Shown piece by piece: positions 28,169-36,711 of a stretch of DNA of 64,000 nucleotides (positions are counted from its first letter, which is position 1; each line of letters starts with the position of its first letter). The notes below the pieces were generated by a model. It saw only the letters and a program-made list of their open reading frames with translations, searched no databases and was not told the origin of the DNA. The DNA lies in contig NZ_RCZE01000007.1 of the NCBI RefSeq assembly GCF_006438915.1, forward strand, positions 124,001-188,000, read 5' to 3'. The position numbers and the translations under genes are program-made. The stretch comes from Pseudomonas arsenicoxydans. GTDB taxonomy: Bacteria; Pseudomonadota; Gammaproteobacteria; Pseudomonadales; Pseudomonadaceae.

Positions 28169-28510
28169 TCAGTGCGGCGCTTCAGCCGCATGGTTGAGCG
28201 AGTATTTCGGAATTTCAACGGTCAGGTCTTCAGTCCCGACAATCGCCTGACAGCCTAGACGAGATTGCGGCTCCAGACCCCAGGCCCGATCAAGAAAGTC
28301 TTCTTCCAGCTCATCGGCTTCTTCGAGCGAGTTAAAACCTTCACGAATGATGCAGTGACACGTGGTGCAGGCGCAAACGCCGCCACAGGCACTTTCCATC
28401 TCGATATGGTTGTCATGAGCCACTTCGAGAATGGACTTACCGGTTTCAGCCTCGACAACCATCCCGTCCGGGCAATGCTCGGCGTGAGGCAGAAAAATGA
28501 TCTGCGGCAT
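28169..28510 (-). CDS. fdx: Isc-type [2Fe-2S] ferredoxin
   Basis: 113 residues. The adrenodoxin-type ligand pattern is clear: C-x5-C-x2-C in ESACGGVCACTTCH and a fourth Cys in RLGCQAIV. It supplies electrons for cluster assembly on IscU. Three bases separate it from hscA. Confidence 0.97.
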   Translation of the reverse strand: MPQIIFLPHAEHCPDGMVVEAETGKSILEVAHDNHIEMESACGGVCACTTCHCIIREGFNSLEEADELEEDFLDRAWGLEPQSRLGCQAIVGTEDLTVEIPKYSLNHAAEAPH

Positions 28511-28513
28511 CAG

Positions 28514-30376
28514 TTATTCCTCGATTTCATTCAGGTTGCGCCCCGCCAGCGCGGCTTTCACCGTCGAGTCCAGGCGGCGGGCAGCAAAGGCATCGGTCAC
28601 TTGCGACAGACGCTTGGTCTGCTGCTCGATGGCGTAACCATCGGTACCTTTCATCAGTTCGGTCAATTCCTGCACTTGCATGTCGATGACCAGACGCTCT
28701 TCGGCATCCAGCAAGCGCTCGCCATCAGCCTCCAGAGCCGCCTGCACCGCCTCAATCAGGCGCTGTGCGTCGACTTGCTGCTCACGCAGTACACGGGCGA
28801 CTTTGTCGTCATTGGCGTGCTGGAACGAATCCTTGAGCATTTTGGCGATTTCGCCATCGGTCAGACCGTAGGACGGCTTGACCTGAATGCTCGCTTCAAC
28901 GCCCGAACCCAATTCACGGGCCGAAACGCTGAGCAGACCGTCGGCATCAACCTGGAAGGTCACGCGAATCTTCGCCGCACCGGCCACCATCGCCGGAATG
29001 CCGCGCAATTCAAAACGCGCCAGGGAGCGGCAGTCGCTGATCAGCTCGCGCTCACCCTGCAACACGTGGATCGCCATGGCCGACTGGCCGTCTTTGTAGG
29101 TGGTGAAGTCCTGGGCGCGAGCGACGGGGATGGTGGTGTTGCGCGGAATCACCTTCTCCATCAGGCCGCCCATGGTTTCCAGCCCCAGGGACAACGGAAT
29201 CACGTCGAGCAACAGCAACTCATCGCCATCGCGCTTGTTGCCAGCCAGGGTATCGGCCTGGATCGCGGCACCGATGGCCACCACTTGATCCGGATCGATT
29301 TCAGTCAGCGGCTGACGACCAAAGGCTTCAGCGACCGCTTCGCGAACGCGGGGCACACGCGTCGAGCCGCCAACCATGACCACTGCATGCACTTCTTCCA
29401 GCTCGACACCGGAGTCACGCACTGCGCGGCGACAGGCTTTCAGGCTGCGCGCGACCATCGGCTCGATCAGCGCATCAAAGGCTTCGCGGGTCAGCTCGGC
29501 TTTCCAGCCGCCATGAGCCACTTCAACCGACGAGGCGGTGGTCAGCGCTTCTTTGGCAGCGCAGGCTGTTTGCAACAGTTGACGCTGCGCGCCCGGATCG
29601 AGGTCGGCGGACAAACCGGCGCTCTCGATGATCCAGCCAGCAATCGCGTGATCGAAGTCATCGCCGCCCAGCGCGCTGTCGCCGCCGGTAGCCAAAACTT
29701 CAAACACGCCGCCGGTCAGGCGCAGAATCGAAATATCAAAGGTGCCGCCGCCCAAGTCATAAATGGCGACCAGGCCTTCAGCGTGCTGATCCAGACCGTA
29801 AGCCACTGCGGCCGCGGTTGGCTCATTGAGCAAACGCAGCACGTTCAGACCGGCCAGCTTGGCCGCGTCCTTGGTGGCTTGACGCTGCGCATCATCGAAA
29901 TAGGCGGGAACGGTGATCACCGCGCCGACCAACTCGCCACCCAACGTCGCTTCAGCGCGCTGACGCAGCACTTTGAGGATATCGGCGGAGACTTCGACCG
30001 GGCTTTTCGGCCCCTGCACGGTGTCGATGAACGGCATGTGCGATTCGCCGCCGACAAAGCGGTAAGGCAGTTGATCGCCCAATTGCTTGACGTCGGACAG
30101 ACCACGACCCATCAAGCGCTTGACCGACAGCACGGTGTTCAAAGGATCTGTGGCGGCAGCCAGCTTGGCGGATTCGCCGACTTCGACGCGATCAGCGTGA
30201 TAGCGCACCGCAGACGGCAGGATGACCTGCCCGTCAGCGTCGGCCAGAGGCTCGGAAAGACCACTGCGCAACGCAGCGACCAGCGAATTGGTAGTGCCCA
30301 AGTCGATCCCCACAGCCAGACGACGCTGGTGCGGTTGAGGACTTTGGCCGGGTTCGGCGATCTGCAGTAGGGCCAT
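28514..30376 (-). CDS. hscA: Fe-S specialised Hsp70 chaperone HscA
   Basis: 620 residues, DnaK-like. The ATPase domain shows VGIDLGTTNSLVA, IYDLGGGTFDIS and VGGSTRVPRVR. The substrate-binding domain recognises the LPPVK motif of IscU, which is present in the window's iscU. It releases clusters from IscU together with HscB. It lies in the standard order hscB-hscA-fdx. Confidence 0.97.
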   Translation of the reverse strand: MALLQIAEPGQSPQPHQRRLAVGIDLGTTNSLVAALRSGLSEPLADADGQVILPSAVRYHADRVEVGESAKLAAATDPLNTVLSVKRLMGRGLSDVKQLGDQLPYRFVGGESHMPFIDTVQGPKSPVEVSADILKVLRQRAEATLGGELVGAVITVPAYFDDAQRQATKDAAKLAGLNVLRLLNEPTAAAVAYGLDQHAEGLVAIYDLGGGTFDISILRLTGGVFEVLATGGDSALGGDDFDHAIAGWIIESAGLSADLDPGAQRQLLQTACAAKEALTTASSVEVAHGGWKAELTREAFDALIEPMVARSLKACRRAVRDSGVELEEVHAVVMVGGSTRVPRVREAVAEAFGRQPLTEIDPDQVVAIGAAIQADTLAGNKRDGDELLLLDVIPLSLGLETMGGLMEKVIPRNTTIPVARAQDFTTYKDGQSAMAIHVLQGERELISDCRSLARFELRGIPAMVAGAAKIRVTFQVDADGLLSVSARELGSGVEASIQVKPSYGLTDGEIAKMLKDSFQHANDDKVARVLREQQVDAQRLIEAVQAALEADGERLLDAEERLVIDMQVQELTELMKGTDGYAIEQQTKRLSQVTDAFAARRLDSTVKAALAGRNLNEIEE

Positions 30377-30427
30377 TGGTATCAGGACTTATCTGTATAT
30401 CAGGCGTGCGACCGGAGCGGCACTGGG

Positions 30428-30949
30428 TTAATCGTCGAGGCGCTCTTCTAACTGGCGCACTTCGTAGGTGAGCTTGTCGAGGAACTGCATGCGCCGCATC
30501 AGGCGTTCGGCCTGCTCACGGTGCGCCGCATCATTCCAACAAGCCGCGAAGCTTTGGTTCAGTACATCCTGGGCGGTTTTCAAGCGACGCTTGAACGCTG
30601 CAACACCGGCCAGATCGGCACTGTCTTGCAGGTCTTCGAGCTCTTCCCGCAGCTCCATCTGCTGCAGCAGAAACTCCGGATCATGCACCGTGACCTCCAG
30701 CGGCAGCTCGCCACCGTTCAAGGCGAGCAAGTAACGCGCGCGCTTGGGCGGACTTTTGAGCGTCTGGTAGGCCTCGTTGAGGCTCGCGGATTGCTCTAGC
30801 GCCAACCGCTGCTCACGCTCGGAAGCGTCAGCAAAGCGGTCCGGATGAACACTGCGCGCCAACTCACGGTAGCGCGTAGCCAGCTGATCGAGGTCCAGAT
30901 TGAAACTCGGTTGCAGCTCAAATAAAGCGAAATGACAAGGAGTACCCAC
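30428..30949 (-). CDS. hscB: J-domain co-chaperone HscB (GTG start)
   Basis: 173 residues when started at the GTG at 30949 (GTG GGT ACT CCT TGT), which gives the family N-terminus MGTPCHFALFELQP. The in-frame ATG further upstream would add 13 non-homologous residues and run into iscA. The J-domain HPD motif is in SVHPDRFADAS. The C-terminal three-helix domain binds IscU. Confidence 0.95.
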   Translation of the reverse strand: MGTPCHFALFELQPSFNLDLDQLATRYRELARSVHPDRFADASEREQRLALEQSASLNEAYQTLKSPPKRARYLLALNGGELPLEVTVHDPEFLLQQMELREELEDLQDSADLAGVAAFKRRLKTAQDVLNQSFAACWNDAAHREQAERLMRRMQFLDKLTYEVRQLEERLDD

Positions 30950-30957
30950 GACAAGCC

Positions 30958-31281
30958 TCAGATGTTGAAGCTTTCGCCGCAGCCACATTCACCGCGTACG
31001 TTGGGGTTGTTGAACTTGAAGCCTTCGTTCAACCCTTCCTTGACGAAATCGAGTTCGGTGCCGTCCAGGTAGGACAGGCTTTTCGGGTCGATAATCACTT
31101 TTTCACCGTGACTTTCGAACACCTGATCCTCTTCAACCACCTCGTCGACAAACTCCAGCACGTAGGCAAGGCCGGAACAGCCTGTGGTGCGAACACCCAG
31201 ACGAATCCCTTCACCTTTGCCGCGCCCGTCGAGGGAGCGCCGCACGTGTCGAGCAGCCGCTTCTGTCATGCTGATAGCCAT
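30958..31281 (-). CDS. iscA: Iron-sulphur carrier IscA
   Basis: 107 residues, A-type carrier. The three conserved cysteines lie in TTGCSGLAYV and GECGCGESF. The start MAISMTEAAARH is preceded by AAGGAG, so the longer in-frame ORF start is rejected. Confidence 0.97.
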   Translation of the reverse strand: MAISMTEAAARHVRRSLDGRGKGEGIRLGVRTTGCSGLAYVLEFVDEVVEEDQVFESHGEKVIIDPKSLSYLDGTELDFVKEGLNEGFKFNNPNVRGECGCGESFNI

Positions 31282-31315
31282 CGGTGACTCCTTACTCGTC
31301 GCCAAAACCTGAAAG

Positions 31316-31702
31316 TCAGATCAAGCCTTTCTTCTGCTTGTAGTCACGAACGGCCGCTTTGATAGCGTCTTCTGCGAGTACGGAGCAGTGGATTTTCACT
31401 GGCGGCAGAGCCAGTTCTTCAGCCAGCTGAGTGTTCTTGATGGTCTCGGCTTCGTCCAGGGTCTTGCCCTTCATCCACTCGGTAGCGAGGGAGCTGGAGG
31501 CGATAGCCGAACCGCAACCGTAGGTCTTGAACTTGGCGTCTTCGATGATGCCTTGCTCGTTGACCTTGATTTGCAGGCGCATAACGTCGCCGCACGCCGG
31601 AGCGCCAACCATGCCAGTGCCGACATCAGGATCTTCCGCGTCCATCTTGCCGACGTTGCGCGGGTTTTCGTAGTGGTCGATGACCTTTTCGCTGTAAGCC
31701 AT
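31316..31702 (-). CDS. iscU: Iron-sulphur scaffold IscU
   Basis: 128 residues. Cluster ligands are in APACGDVM, YGCGSAIAS and IHCSVLAED. The HscA recognition motif LPPVK directly precedes the third Cys. The cluster is assembled here from sulphur donated by IscS. Confidence 0.98.
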   Translation of the reverse strand: MAYSEKVIDHYENPRNVGKMDAEDPDVGTGMVGAPACGDVMRLQIKVNEQGIIEDAKFKTYGCGSAIASSSLATEWMKGKTLDEAETIKNTQLAEELALPPVKIHCSVLAEDAIKAAVRDYKQKKGLI

Positions 31703-31787
31703 GATGCTTAATCCTCACTCATCAGAGAGTCGCTCTTAAAGCCCTGCAAACCTTGGTCGTACAGGGCCGGTTCGCGGCGACTTGGAA

Positions 31788-33002
31788 TCAGTGTGCCGCC
31801 CACTCGATTTTCGAAATGTCGACACCGTCTTTGTACATGTCCCACAGCGGCGACAGAGTGCGCAGCTTGGTAACGGCCTCGCAGACTTTCTGCGCGGCGT
31901 AGTCGATTTCTTCTTCGGTGGTGAAACGGCCGAAGGTGAAGCGAATCGAGCTGTGTGCCAGTTCGTCGTTGCGGCCCAGGGCGCGCAGTACGTACGAAGG
32001 CTCCAGCGAAGCTGAGGTGCAGGCCGAACCGGACGAAACAGCCAGGTCCTTGAGCGCCATGATCAGCGACTCGCCTTCAACGTAGTTGAAGCTCAGGTTC
32101 AGGTTGTGCGGTACGCGGGCGGTCATGCTGCCGTTGATGTACAGCTCTTCCAGGCCTTCGACCTGTTTGAAGAAGCGGTCGCTCAAGGCTTTGATGCGCA
32201 CGTTTTCGGCAGCCATGTCTTCTTTGGCTACGCGGAAAGCTTCACCCATGCCGACGATCTGGTGGGTCGCCAGGGTGCCGGAACGCATGCCACGCTCGTG
32301 ACCGCCGCCGTGCATGGTCGCTTCGATGCGAACACGCGGCTTGCGGCTGACGTACAGCGCGCCGATGCCTTTAGGGCCGTAGGTTTTGTGGGCAGAGAAC
32401 GACATCAGGTCGACTTTCAGCTTCGACAGGTCGATGTCGACCTTGCCGGTGGACTGAGCCGCGTCGACGTGGAACAGAATGCCCTTGGAGCGGAGCAGTT
32501 CGCCGATGGCTTCGATGTCGTTGATGGTGCCGATTTCGTTGTTCACGTGCATGACCGAAACCAGAATGGTGTCGTCACGCAGTGCCGCTTCGATCATGGC
32601 CGGCGTTACCAAACCATCAGTCTGAGGCTCGAGGTAGGTCACTTCAAAACCTTCACGCTCCAGTTGGCGCATGGTGTCGAGGACAGCCTTGTGCTCAATC
32701 TTGGTGGTGATCAGGTGTTTGCCTTTGGTCGCATAGAAATGCGCCGCACCCTTGATTGCCAGGTTGTCGGATTCGGTGGCACCGGAGGTCCAGACGATTT
32801 CACGCGGATCGGCGTTGACCAGGTCTGCAACCTGACGACGGGCGTTTTCGACGGACTCTTCAGCTTTCCAGCCGAACACGTGGGAACGGGACGCCGGGTT
32901 ACCGAAGTTTCCGTCAACCAGCAGGCATTCACTCATTTTTTGCGCAACACGCGGATCAACCGGGGTGGTCGCAGAGTAATCAAGGTAAATCGGCAATTTC
33001 AT
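31788..33002 (-). CDS. iscS: Cysteine desulfurase IscS
   Basis: 404 residues, PLP enzyme that moves sulphur from cysteine to IscU, thiouridine enzymes and others. The PLP lysine is in SFSAHKTYGPKG, and the persulfide Cys in SSGSACTSASLEPSY. The start MKLPIYLDYSATTPVD is the family start. Confidence 0.98.
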   Translation of the reverse strand: MKLPIYLDYSATTPVDPRVAQKMSECLLVDGNFGNPASRSHVFGWKAEESVENARRQVADLVNADPREIVWTSGATESDNLAIKGAAHFYATKGKHLITTKIEHKAVLDTMRQLEREGFEVTYLEPQTDGLVTPAMIEAALRDDTILVSVMHVNNEIGTINDIEAIGELLRSKGILFHVDAAQSTGKVDIDLSKLKVDLMSFSAHKTYGPKGIGALYVSRKPRVRIEATMHGGGHERGMRSGTLATHQIVGMGEAFRVAKEDMAAENVRIKALSDRFFKQVEGLEELYINGSMTARVPHNLNLSFNYVEGESLIMALKDLAVSSGSACTSASLEPSYVLRALGRNDELAHSSIRFTFGRFTTEEEIDYAAQKVCEAVTKLRTLSPLWDMYKDGVDISKIEWAAH

Positions 33003-33052
33003 GGACTATCTCCTAAATCAGGCTGGCTGGCGTGCCGTTAGCTCTTTGGCTG

Positions 33053-33544
33053 TCATTCGACGGCGGACGCTTCAATCTTGTCCAGGCGTGGCGCCTTGCT
33101 GTTGCAACGGCGCTGGTCCTGACGCTGGGCTATGTCTTGTACCTCACGGCGAGTCACAAGGTCAGCCAAGCTGATACCGCTCAGAAATTCGTGAATCTGC
33201 AGGCTCAGGTCACACCACAAGTGGTGAGTCAGGCAGGTATCGCCTGAATGGCAATCGCCTTGGCCCTGGCATTTGGTGGCATCCACCGATTCGTTCACTG
33301 CATCGATCACCTGGGCGACCTGAATGCCCTGCATCTCGCGGGACAGTTGGTAGCCGCCGCCCGGACCGCGGACGCTGGACACCAGATTGCTGCGGCGCAA
33401 TTTGGCGAAAAGCTGTTCGAGGTAGGACAGGGAGATGCCTTGGCGCTCGGAGATATCGGCCAGGGACACCGGCCCGTGCTGCGCGTGCAACGCCAGATCG
33501 AGCATGGCGGTCACAGCGTATCGGCCTTTTGTAGTCAGTCGCAT
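33053..33544 (-). CDS. iscR: Fe-S responsive repressor IscR
   Basis: 163 residues, Rrf2 family. The start MRLTTKGRYAVTAML gives the N-terminal winged helix. The [2Fe-2S] cysteines are in the segment CQGQGDCHSGDTC with the nearby His. Holo-IscR represses the isc operon it heads; two probable binding sites lie on its promoter. Expression should rise when clusters are scarce. Confidence 0.96.
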   Translation of the reverse strand: MRLTTKGRYAVTAMLDLALHAQHGPVSLADISERQGISLSYLEQLFAKLRRSNLVSSVRGPGGGYQLSREMQGIQVAQVIDAVNESVDATKCQGQGDCHSGDTCLTHHLWCDLSLQIHEFLSGISLADLVTRREVQDIAQRQDQRRCNSKAPRLDKIEASAVE

Positions 33545-33575
33545 GGACAATTACCACGGAGTTCGGAATGGGGCG

Positions 33576-33604
33576 AGTATGCAATTCCCGAGTATTTAAG
33601 TCAA
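33576..33604 (-). promoter_or_regulatory. isc operon promoter
   Basis: On the minus strand TTGACT (33599-33604), a 17-base spacer and CATACT (33576-33581) form a good sigma-70 promoter about 30 bases upstream of the iscR ATG. Confidence 0.8.
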
Positions 33605-33633
33605 CTATAAGACCTAGTACTTTAGTCAGGTTT
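33584..33633 (-). promoter_or_regulatory. Two abutting IscR type-1-like operators
   Basis: Site 1 (33584-33608, minus strand) begins ATAGTTGACT and ends TACTCGGGAAT, covering the -35. Site 2 (33609-33633) begins AAACCTGACT and ends TACTAGGTCTT. Both fit the ATAnYYGACT-n4-YAGTCRRnTAT pattern known for holo-IscR sites, and they touch end to end. Confidence 0.65.
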
Positions 33634-33702
33634 ACCCGCAAAAGAGCGGCCGCATCATAGCAAAGGCTGGGGGTGTATCACCAGTAAATGCGCGTTATTG
33701 TT

Positions 33703-33769
33703 CTTCGCGAGCAAGCCCGCTCCCACAATGGAATGCATTTCAAATGTGGGAGCGGGCTTGCTCGCGAAG
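33703..33769. repeat. REPIN, TTCGCGAGCAAGCCCGCTCC type
   Basis: Inverted arms of this REP class with a short spacer between the iscR promoter and the cysE 3' end. Confidence 0.92.
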
Positions 33770-33783
33770 GGGGTCGACCCGGT

Positions 33784-34560
33784 CTAGCTGGCCTGACTCT
33801 GATCCTTGTCCTTCACGCAGGCGAAATCTTCTTCGCGCAGCTCAGGCAGATCCTTGGCACAGTAGTTACTGCCCAGATCTTTCAGTGCGCCGCACATCCC
33901 CTCCAGACGACCATCGACCGCCTGCAAGTGATCCAGCAACTGACCAATGGCACGCGCCACCGGGTCCGGCATGTCTTCGCCGACGCCGTAGGCATCGAAG
34001 CCGATCTTCTCGGCCATGGCCTTACGCTTGGCGTCCTGCTCGTCATCGGACTTGACGATGATCCGCCCGGGAATACCGACAACGGTCGCCCCGGCAGGCA
34101 CTGCCTTGGTCACCACGGCGTTAGAACCGACCTTGGCACCCGCGCCGACGGTAAACGGGCCAAGTACCTTGGCGCCCGCACCGACGACCACGCCATCTTC
34201 AAGGGTCGGGTGACGTTTGCCCTTGTTCCAACTGGTCCCCCCGAGTGTCACGCCTTGATAAAGGGTGACGTCGTTGCCGATCTCGGCGGTTTCACCAATA
34301 ACGATGCCCATGCCATGGTCAATAAAGAAGCGACGACCAACCTTGGCACCCGGATGGATCTCGATCCCGGTCAGCCAGCGACCGAAGTTCGATACCAGGC
34401 GCGCCAGCCATTTCAGCTCTGCGCGCCACAAGGCCGCCGACAGACGATGAATCCAGATGGCATGCATGCCCGGGTAGCACGTCAGAACTTCAAAAGCGTT
34501 ACGCGCCGCCGGGTCTCGATGGAATACGCTTTGGATATCTTCACGCAGACGCTCAAACAT
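33784..34560 (-). CDS. cysE: Serine O-acetyltransferase
   Basis: 258 residues. The N-terminal helical domain begins MFERLREDIQSVFHRDP, followed by the left-handed hexapeptide repeat domain (EIHPGAKVGRRFFIDHG, GNDVTLYQGVTLGG) and a charged tail. It makes O-acetylserine for cysteine synthesis; next to iscRS it would supply the sulphur source for clusters. A REPIN separates it from iscR, so it may be read through from trmJ rather than belong to the IscR regulon. Confidence 0.95.
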   Translation of the reverse strand: MFERLREDIQSVFHRDPAARNAFEVLTCYPGMHAIWIHRLSAALWRAELKWLARLVSNFGRWLTGIEIHPGAKVGRRFFIDHGMGIVIGETAEIGNDVTLYQGVTLGGTSWNKGKRHPTLEDGVVVGAGAKVLGPFTVGAGAKVGSNAVVTKAVPAGATVVGIPGRIIVKSDDEQDAKRKAMAEKIGFDAYGVGEDMPDPVARAIGQLLDHLQAVDGRLEGMCGALKDLGSNYCAKDLPELREEDFACVKDKDQSQAS

Positions 34561-34562
34561 TA

Positions 34563-35333
34563 TTAATCCTTCCGCTTAAGAAGCTCGCCACGGGCCGCTT
34601 TTTGGGTTTCCGTGAGTATGCCGCGCAATATGTTCATTTCCGCCCGACTGACCGAGCTACGTCCGTACAACCGGCGCAGGCGCGCCATCAAGTGCCGTGG
34701 CTTTTCCGGATCGAGGAATTCGATGGCCACCAGGGTTTGTTCCAGGTGCTCATAGAATCGCTCCAGCTCATCCATGGTCGCCAGCTCACCACTTTTGGTG
34801 GACGCCACTTCATCTTTCTCGACCTTGCTCGGCTGCCCTTGGGCCGCAAGCCAGGACATGCGCACTTCATAGCCCAGCACCTGCACCGCCGCCCCAAGGT
34901 TCAGCGAACTGAACTCAGGGTCCGAGGGGATGTGCACGTGATAATGACATCGCTGCAGCTCTTCATTGGTCAGGCCGGAATCTTCACGACCAAATACCAA
35001 GGCAATCTCGGCGCCCTGCCCGGCTTCTTCCACCACTTTCACGCCGCATTCGCGGGGATCGAGCAGAGGCCAGGGAATGCGCCGGTCGCGAGCGCTGGTG
35101 CCAAGCACCAGATTGCAGCCGACCAAGGCATCTTCCAAGGTGGCGACGACTTGCGCGTTTTCAAGGATGTCACCGGCGCCGGAAGCACGAGCATCGGCTT
35201 CGTGATGCGGAAATAGCCGCGGTTCGACCAGCACCAGCCGCGACAGGCCCATGTTCTTCATGGCACGCGCAGCCCCGCCGATGTTGCCGGGATGGCTGGT
35301 ATTGACCAGGACGACACGAATGTTATGCAGCAC
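34563..35333 (-). CDS. trmJ: tRNA (Cm32/Um32) methyltransferase TrmJ
   Basis: 256 residues, SPOUT family. NTSHPGNIGGAARAMKNMG at the N-terminus and the knot motifs (LVFGREDSGLTNEEL, SLNLGAAVQVLGYE) are clear. It 2'-O-methylates residue 32 of several tRNAs. Two bases separate it from cysE. Confidence 0.95.
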   Translation of the reverse strand: MLHNIRVVLVNTSHPGNIGGAARAMKNMGLSRLVLVEPRLFPHHEADARASGAGDILENAQVVATLEDALVGCNLVLGTSARDRRIPWPLLDPRECGVKVVEEAGQGAEIALVFGREDSGLTNEELQRCHYHVHIPSDPEFSSLNLGAAVQVLGYEVRMSWLAAQGQPSKVEKDEVASTKSGELATMDELERFYEHLEQTLVAIEFLDPEKPRHLMARLRRLYGRSSVSRAEMNILRGILTETQKAARGELLKRKD

Positions 35334-35385
35334 GGGAGGCGTTCTCGAACACAGAAATAGGGAGCCGAATCTTACAGTTCCTCCG

Positions 35386-35547
35386 GGTGTCCCGCCTCAA
35401 AAATAACTGTTCACTTTTGACGGCGTTCAATGTCGGCATGCTGCGTTGCCGCTTCTCCCTATAGCGAGCTATGAGTCGGCGCGGCGCCTTGCCTGCCAAC
35501 ATTGACCACTCGTCAAAAAGTGAACGTATTTCCGAGGCGGGACACAC
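35386..35547. repeat. 160-bp imperfect palindrome (MITE-like)
   Basis: The outer arms GTGTCCCGCCTC (35388-35399) and GAGGCGGGACAC (35534-35545) are perfect complements. Inward, GTTCACTTTTGACG pairs with CGTCAAAAAGTGAAC, TCAATGTCGGCA with TGCCAACATTGA, and GTTGCCGC with GCGGCGCC approximately. The centre ATAGCGAGCTAT is itself a hairpin. The whole segment could fold as one cruciform or, in RNA, one long hairpin. It contains no plausible gene. Confidence 0.75.
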
Positions 35548-35575
35548 CGTTAAGCTATGAAAGCGAACACCGACC

Positions 35576-35603
35576 TTCACCTGTAGAAAAGTTCTGATAG
35601 AAT
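35576..35603 (+). promoter_or_regulatory. Promoter of suhB
   Basis: TTCACC (35576-35581), 16 bases, then TAGAAT preceded by TGA as an extended -10 (35598-35603), about 37 bases upstream of the suhB ATG. Confidence 0.6.
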
Positions 35604-35639
35604 GCCCGGCTTTCTTTAACAACCTTAGGTGACACATCC

Positions 35640-36458
35640 ATGCAGCCCATGCTGAATATCGCGCTGCGCGCCGCCCGCAGCGCCAGTGAATTGATTTTCC
35701 GCTCCATCGAGCGCCTGGATACCATCAAGGTCGACGAAAAAGACGCCAAGGATTACGTATCCGAGGTGGATCGCGCCGCCGAACAGAAAATCATCGATGC
35801 GCTGCGCAAGGCCTACCCGAACCACTCGATCCTGGGTGAAGAGACCGGCATGCACGCCGGCAACGGTATCGAAGGCGAAGAATACCTGTGGATCATTGAT
35901 CCGCTGGACGGCACCACCAACTTCCTGCGCGGCATTCCTCACTTCGCTGTCAGCATCGCCTGCAAATACCGCGGTCGCCTGGAACACGCCGTTGTTCTGG
36001 ACCCGGTTCGCCAGGAAGAATTCACCGCCAGCCGTGGTCGCGGCGCTCAACTGAACGGTCGTCGCCTGCGCGTCAGCGGTCGCACCAGCCTGGATGGCGC
36101 CCTGCTGGGTACCGGCTTCCCGTTCCGTGACGACCAAATGGACAACCTCGAGAACTACCTGGGCATGTTCCGCGCTCTGGTTGGCCAGACCGCCGGCATC
36201 CGCCGCGCCGGTTCGGCAAGCCTGGACCTGGCCTACGTGGCTGCTGGTCGTTTCGACGCGTTCTGGGAGTCGGGTCTGTCCGAGTGGGACATGGCCGCAG
36301 GCGCCCTGCTGATTCAGGAAGCCGGCGGTTTGATCAGCGACTTCACCGGCGGTCACGACTTCCTTGAAAAAGGCCACGTCGTTGCCGGTAACACCAAATG
36401 CTTCAAGGCAGTTCTGACGGCGATCCAGCCGCACCTGCCGGCCTCGCTGAAGCGCTAA
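35640..36458 (+). CDS. suhB: Inositol-1-monophosphatase / Nus factor SuhB
   Basis: 272 residues. The metal-binding motifs EEYLWIIDPLDGTTN and EWDMAAGALLIQEAGG identify the inositol monophosphatase family. In gammaproteobacteria SuhB also works in rRNA antitermination and, in Pseudomonas, affects virulence gene expression. The start at 35640 has AGGTGA upstream; a second Met three codons on is a possible alternative. Confidence 0.95.
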   Translation: MQPMLNIALRAARSASELIFRSIERLDTIKVDEKDAKDYVSEVDRAAEQKIIDALRKAYPNHSILGEETGMHAGNGIEGEEYLWIIDPLDGTTNFLRGIPHFAVSIACKYRGRLEHAVVLDPVRQEEFTASRGRGAQLNGRRLRVSGRTSLDGALLGTGFPFRDDQMDNLENYLGMFRALVGQTAGIRRAGSASLDLAYVAAGRFDAFWESGLSEWDMAAGALLIQEAGGLISDFTGGHDFLEKGHVVAGNTKCFKAVLTAIQPHLPASLKR

Positions 36459-36472
36459 GCTTCCAGCGACAG

Positions 36473-36500
36473 AAAAAGCACCCTTCGAGGTGCTTTTTTT
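36473..36500 (+). terminator. Rho-independent terminator of suhB
   Basis: Stem AAAAAGCACC / GGTGCTTTTT with loop CTTCGA, followed by further Ts. Confidence 0.9.
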
Positions 36501-36536
36501 ATGCATGGAATACTGCCCCACTCACACCAAAAACCT

Positions 36537-36630
36537 AATGTGGGAGCGGGCTTGCTCGCGAAAGCGGTGTATCAGCCCCCATCAATGCTGCATGTGAAGC
36601 CGCCTTCGCGAGCAAGCCCGCTCCCACATT
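36537..36630. repeat. REPIN, TTCGCGAGCAAGCCCGCTCC type, arms reversed
   Basis: The arms AATGTGGGAGCGGGCTTGCT and its complement lie at 36537-36565 and 36602-36630. They are in the opposite tail-to-tail order from the other copies of this class. Confidence 0.9.
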
Positions 36631-36666
36631 GGAATTGTGGTGATTCATGAATTGCGGGCACAAAAA

Positions 36667-36686
36667 AAGCACCCCAAAGGGTGCTT
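36667..36686 (-). terminator. Terminator of the glycine-zipper gene
   Basis: AAGCACCC / GGGTGCTT with a four-base loop; on the minus strand TTTTT follows. Confidence 0.85.
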
Positions 36687-36711
36687 ATTTTTGACTCTCA
36701 AACCTGCGTAT

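Noticed and set aside
28265..30370. 701-codon ORF opposite hscA
   Set aside because: Antisense shadow; hscA is complete and the reverse translation is repetitive Gln/His/Asp-rich sequence.
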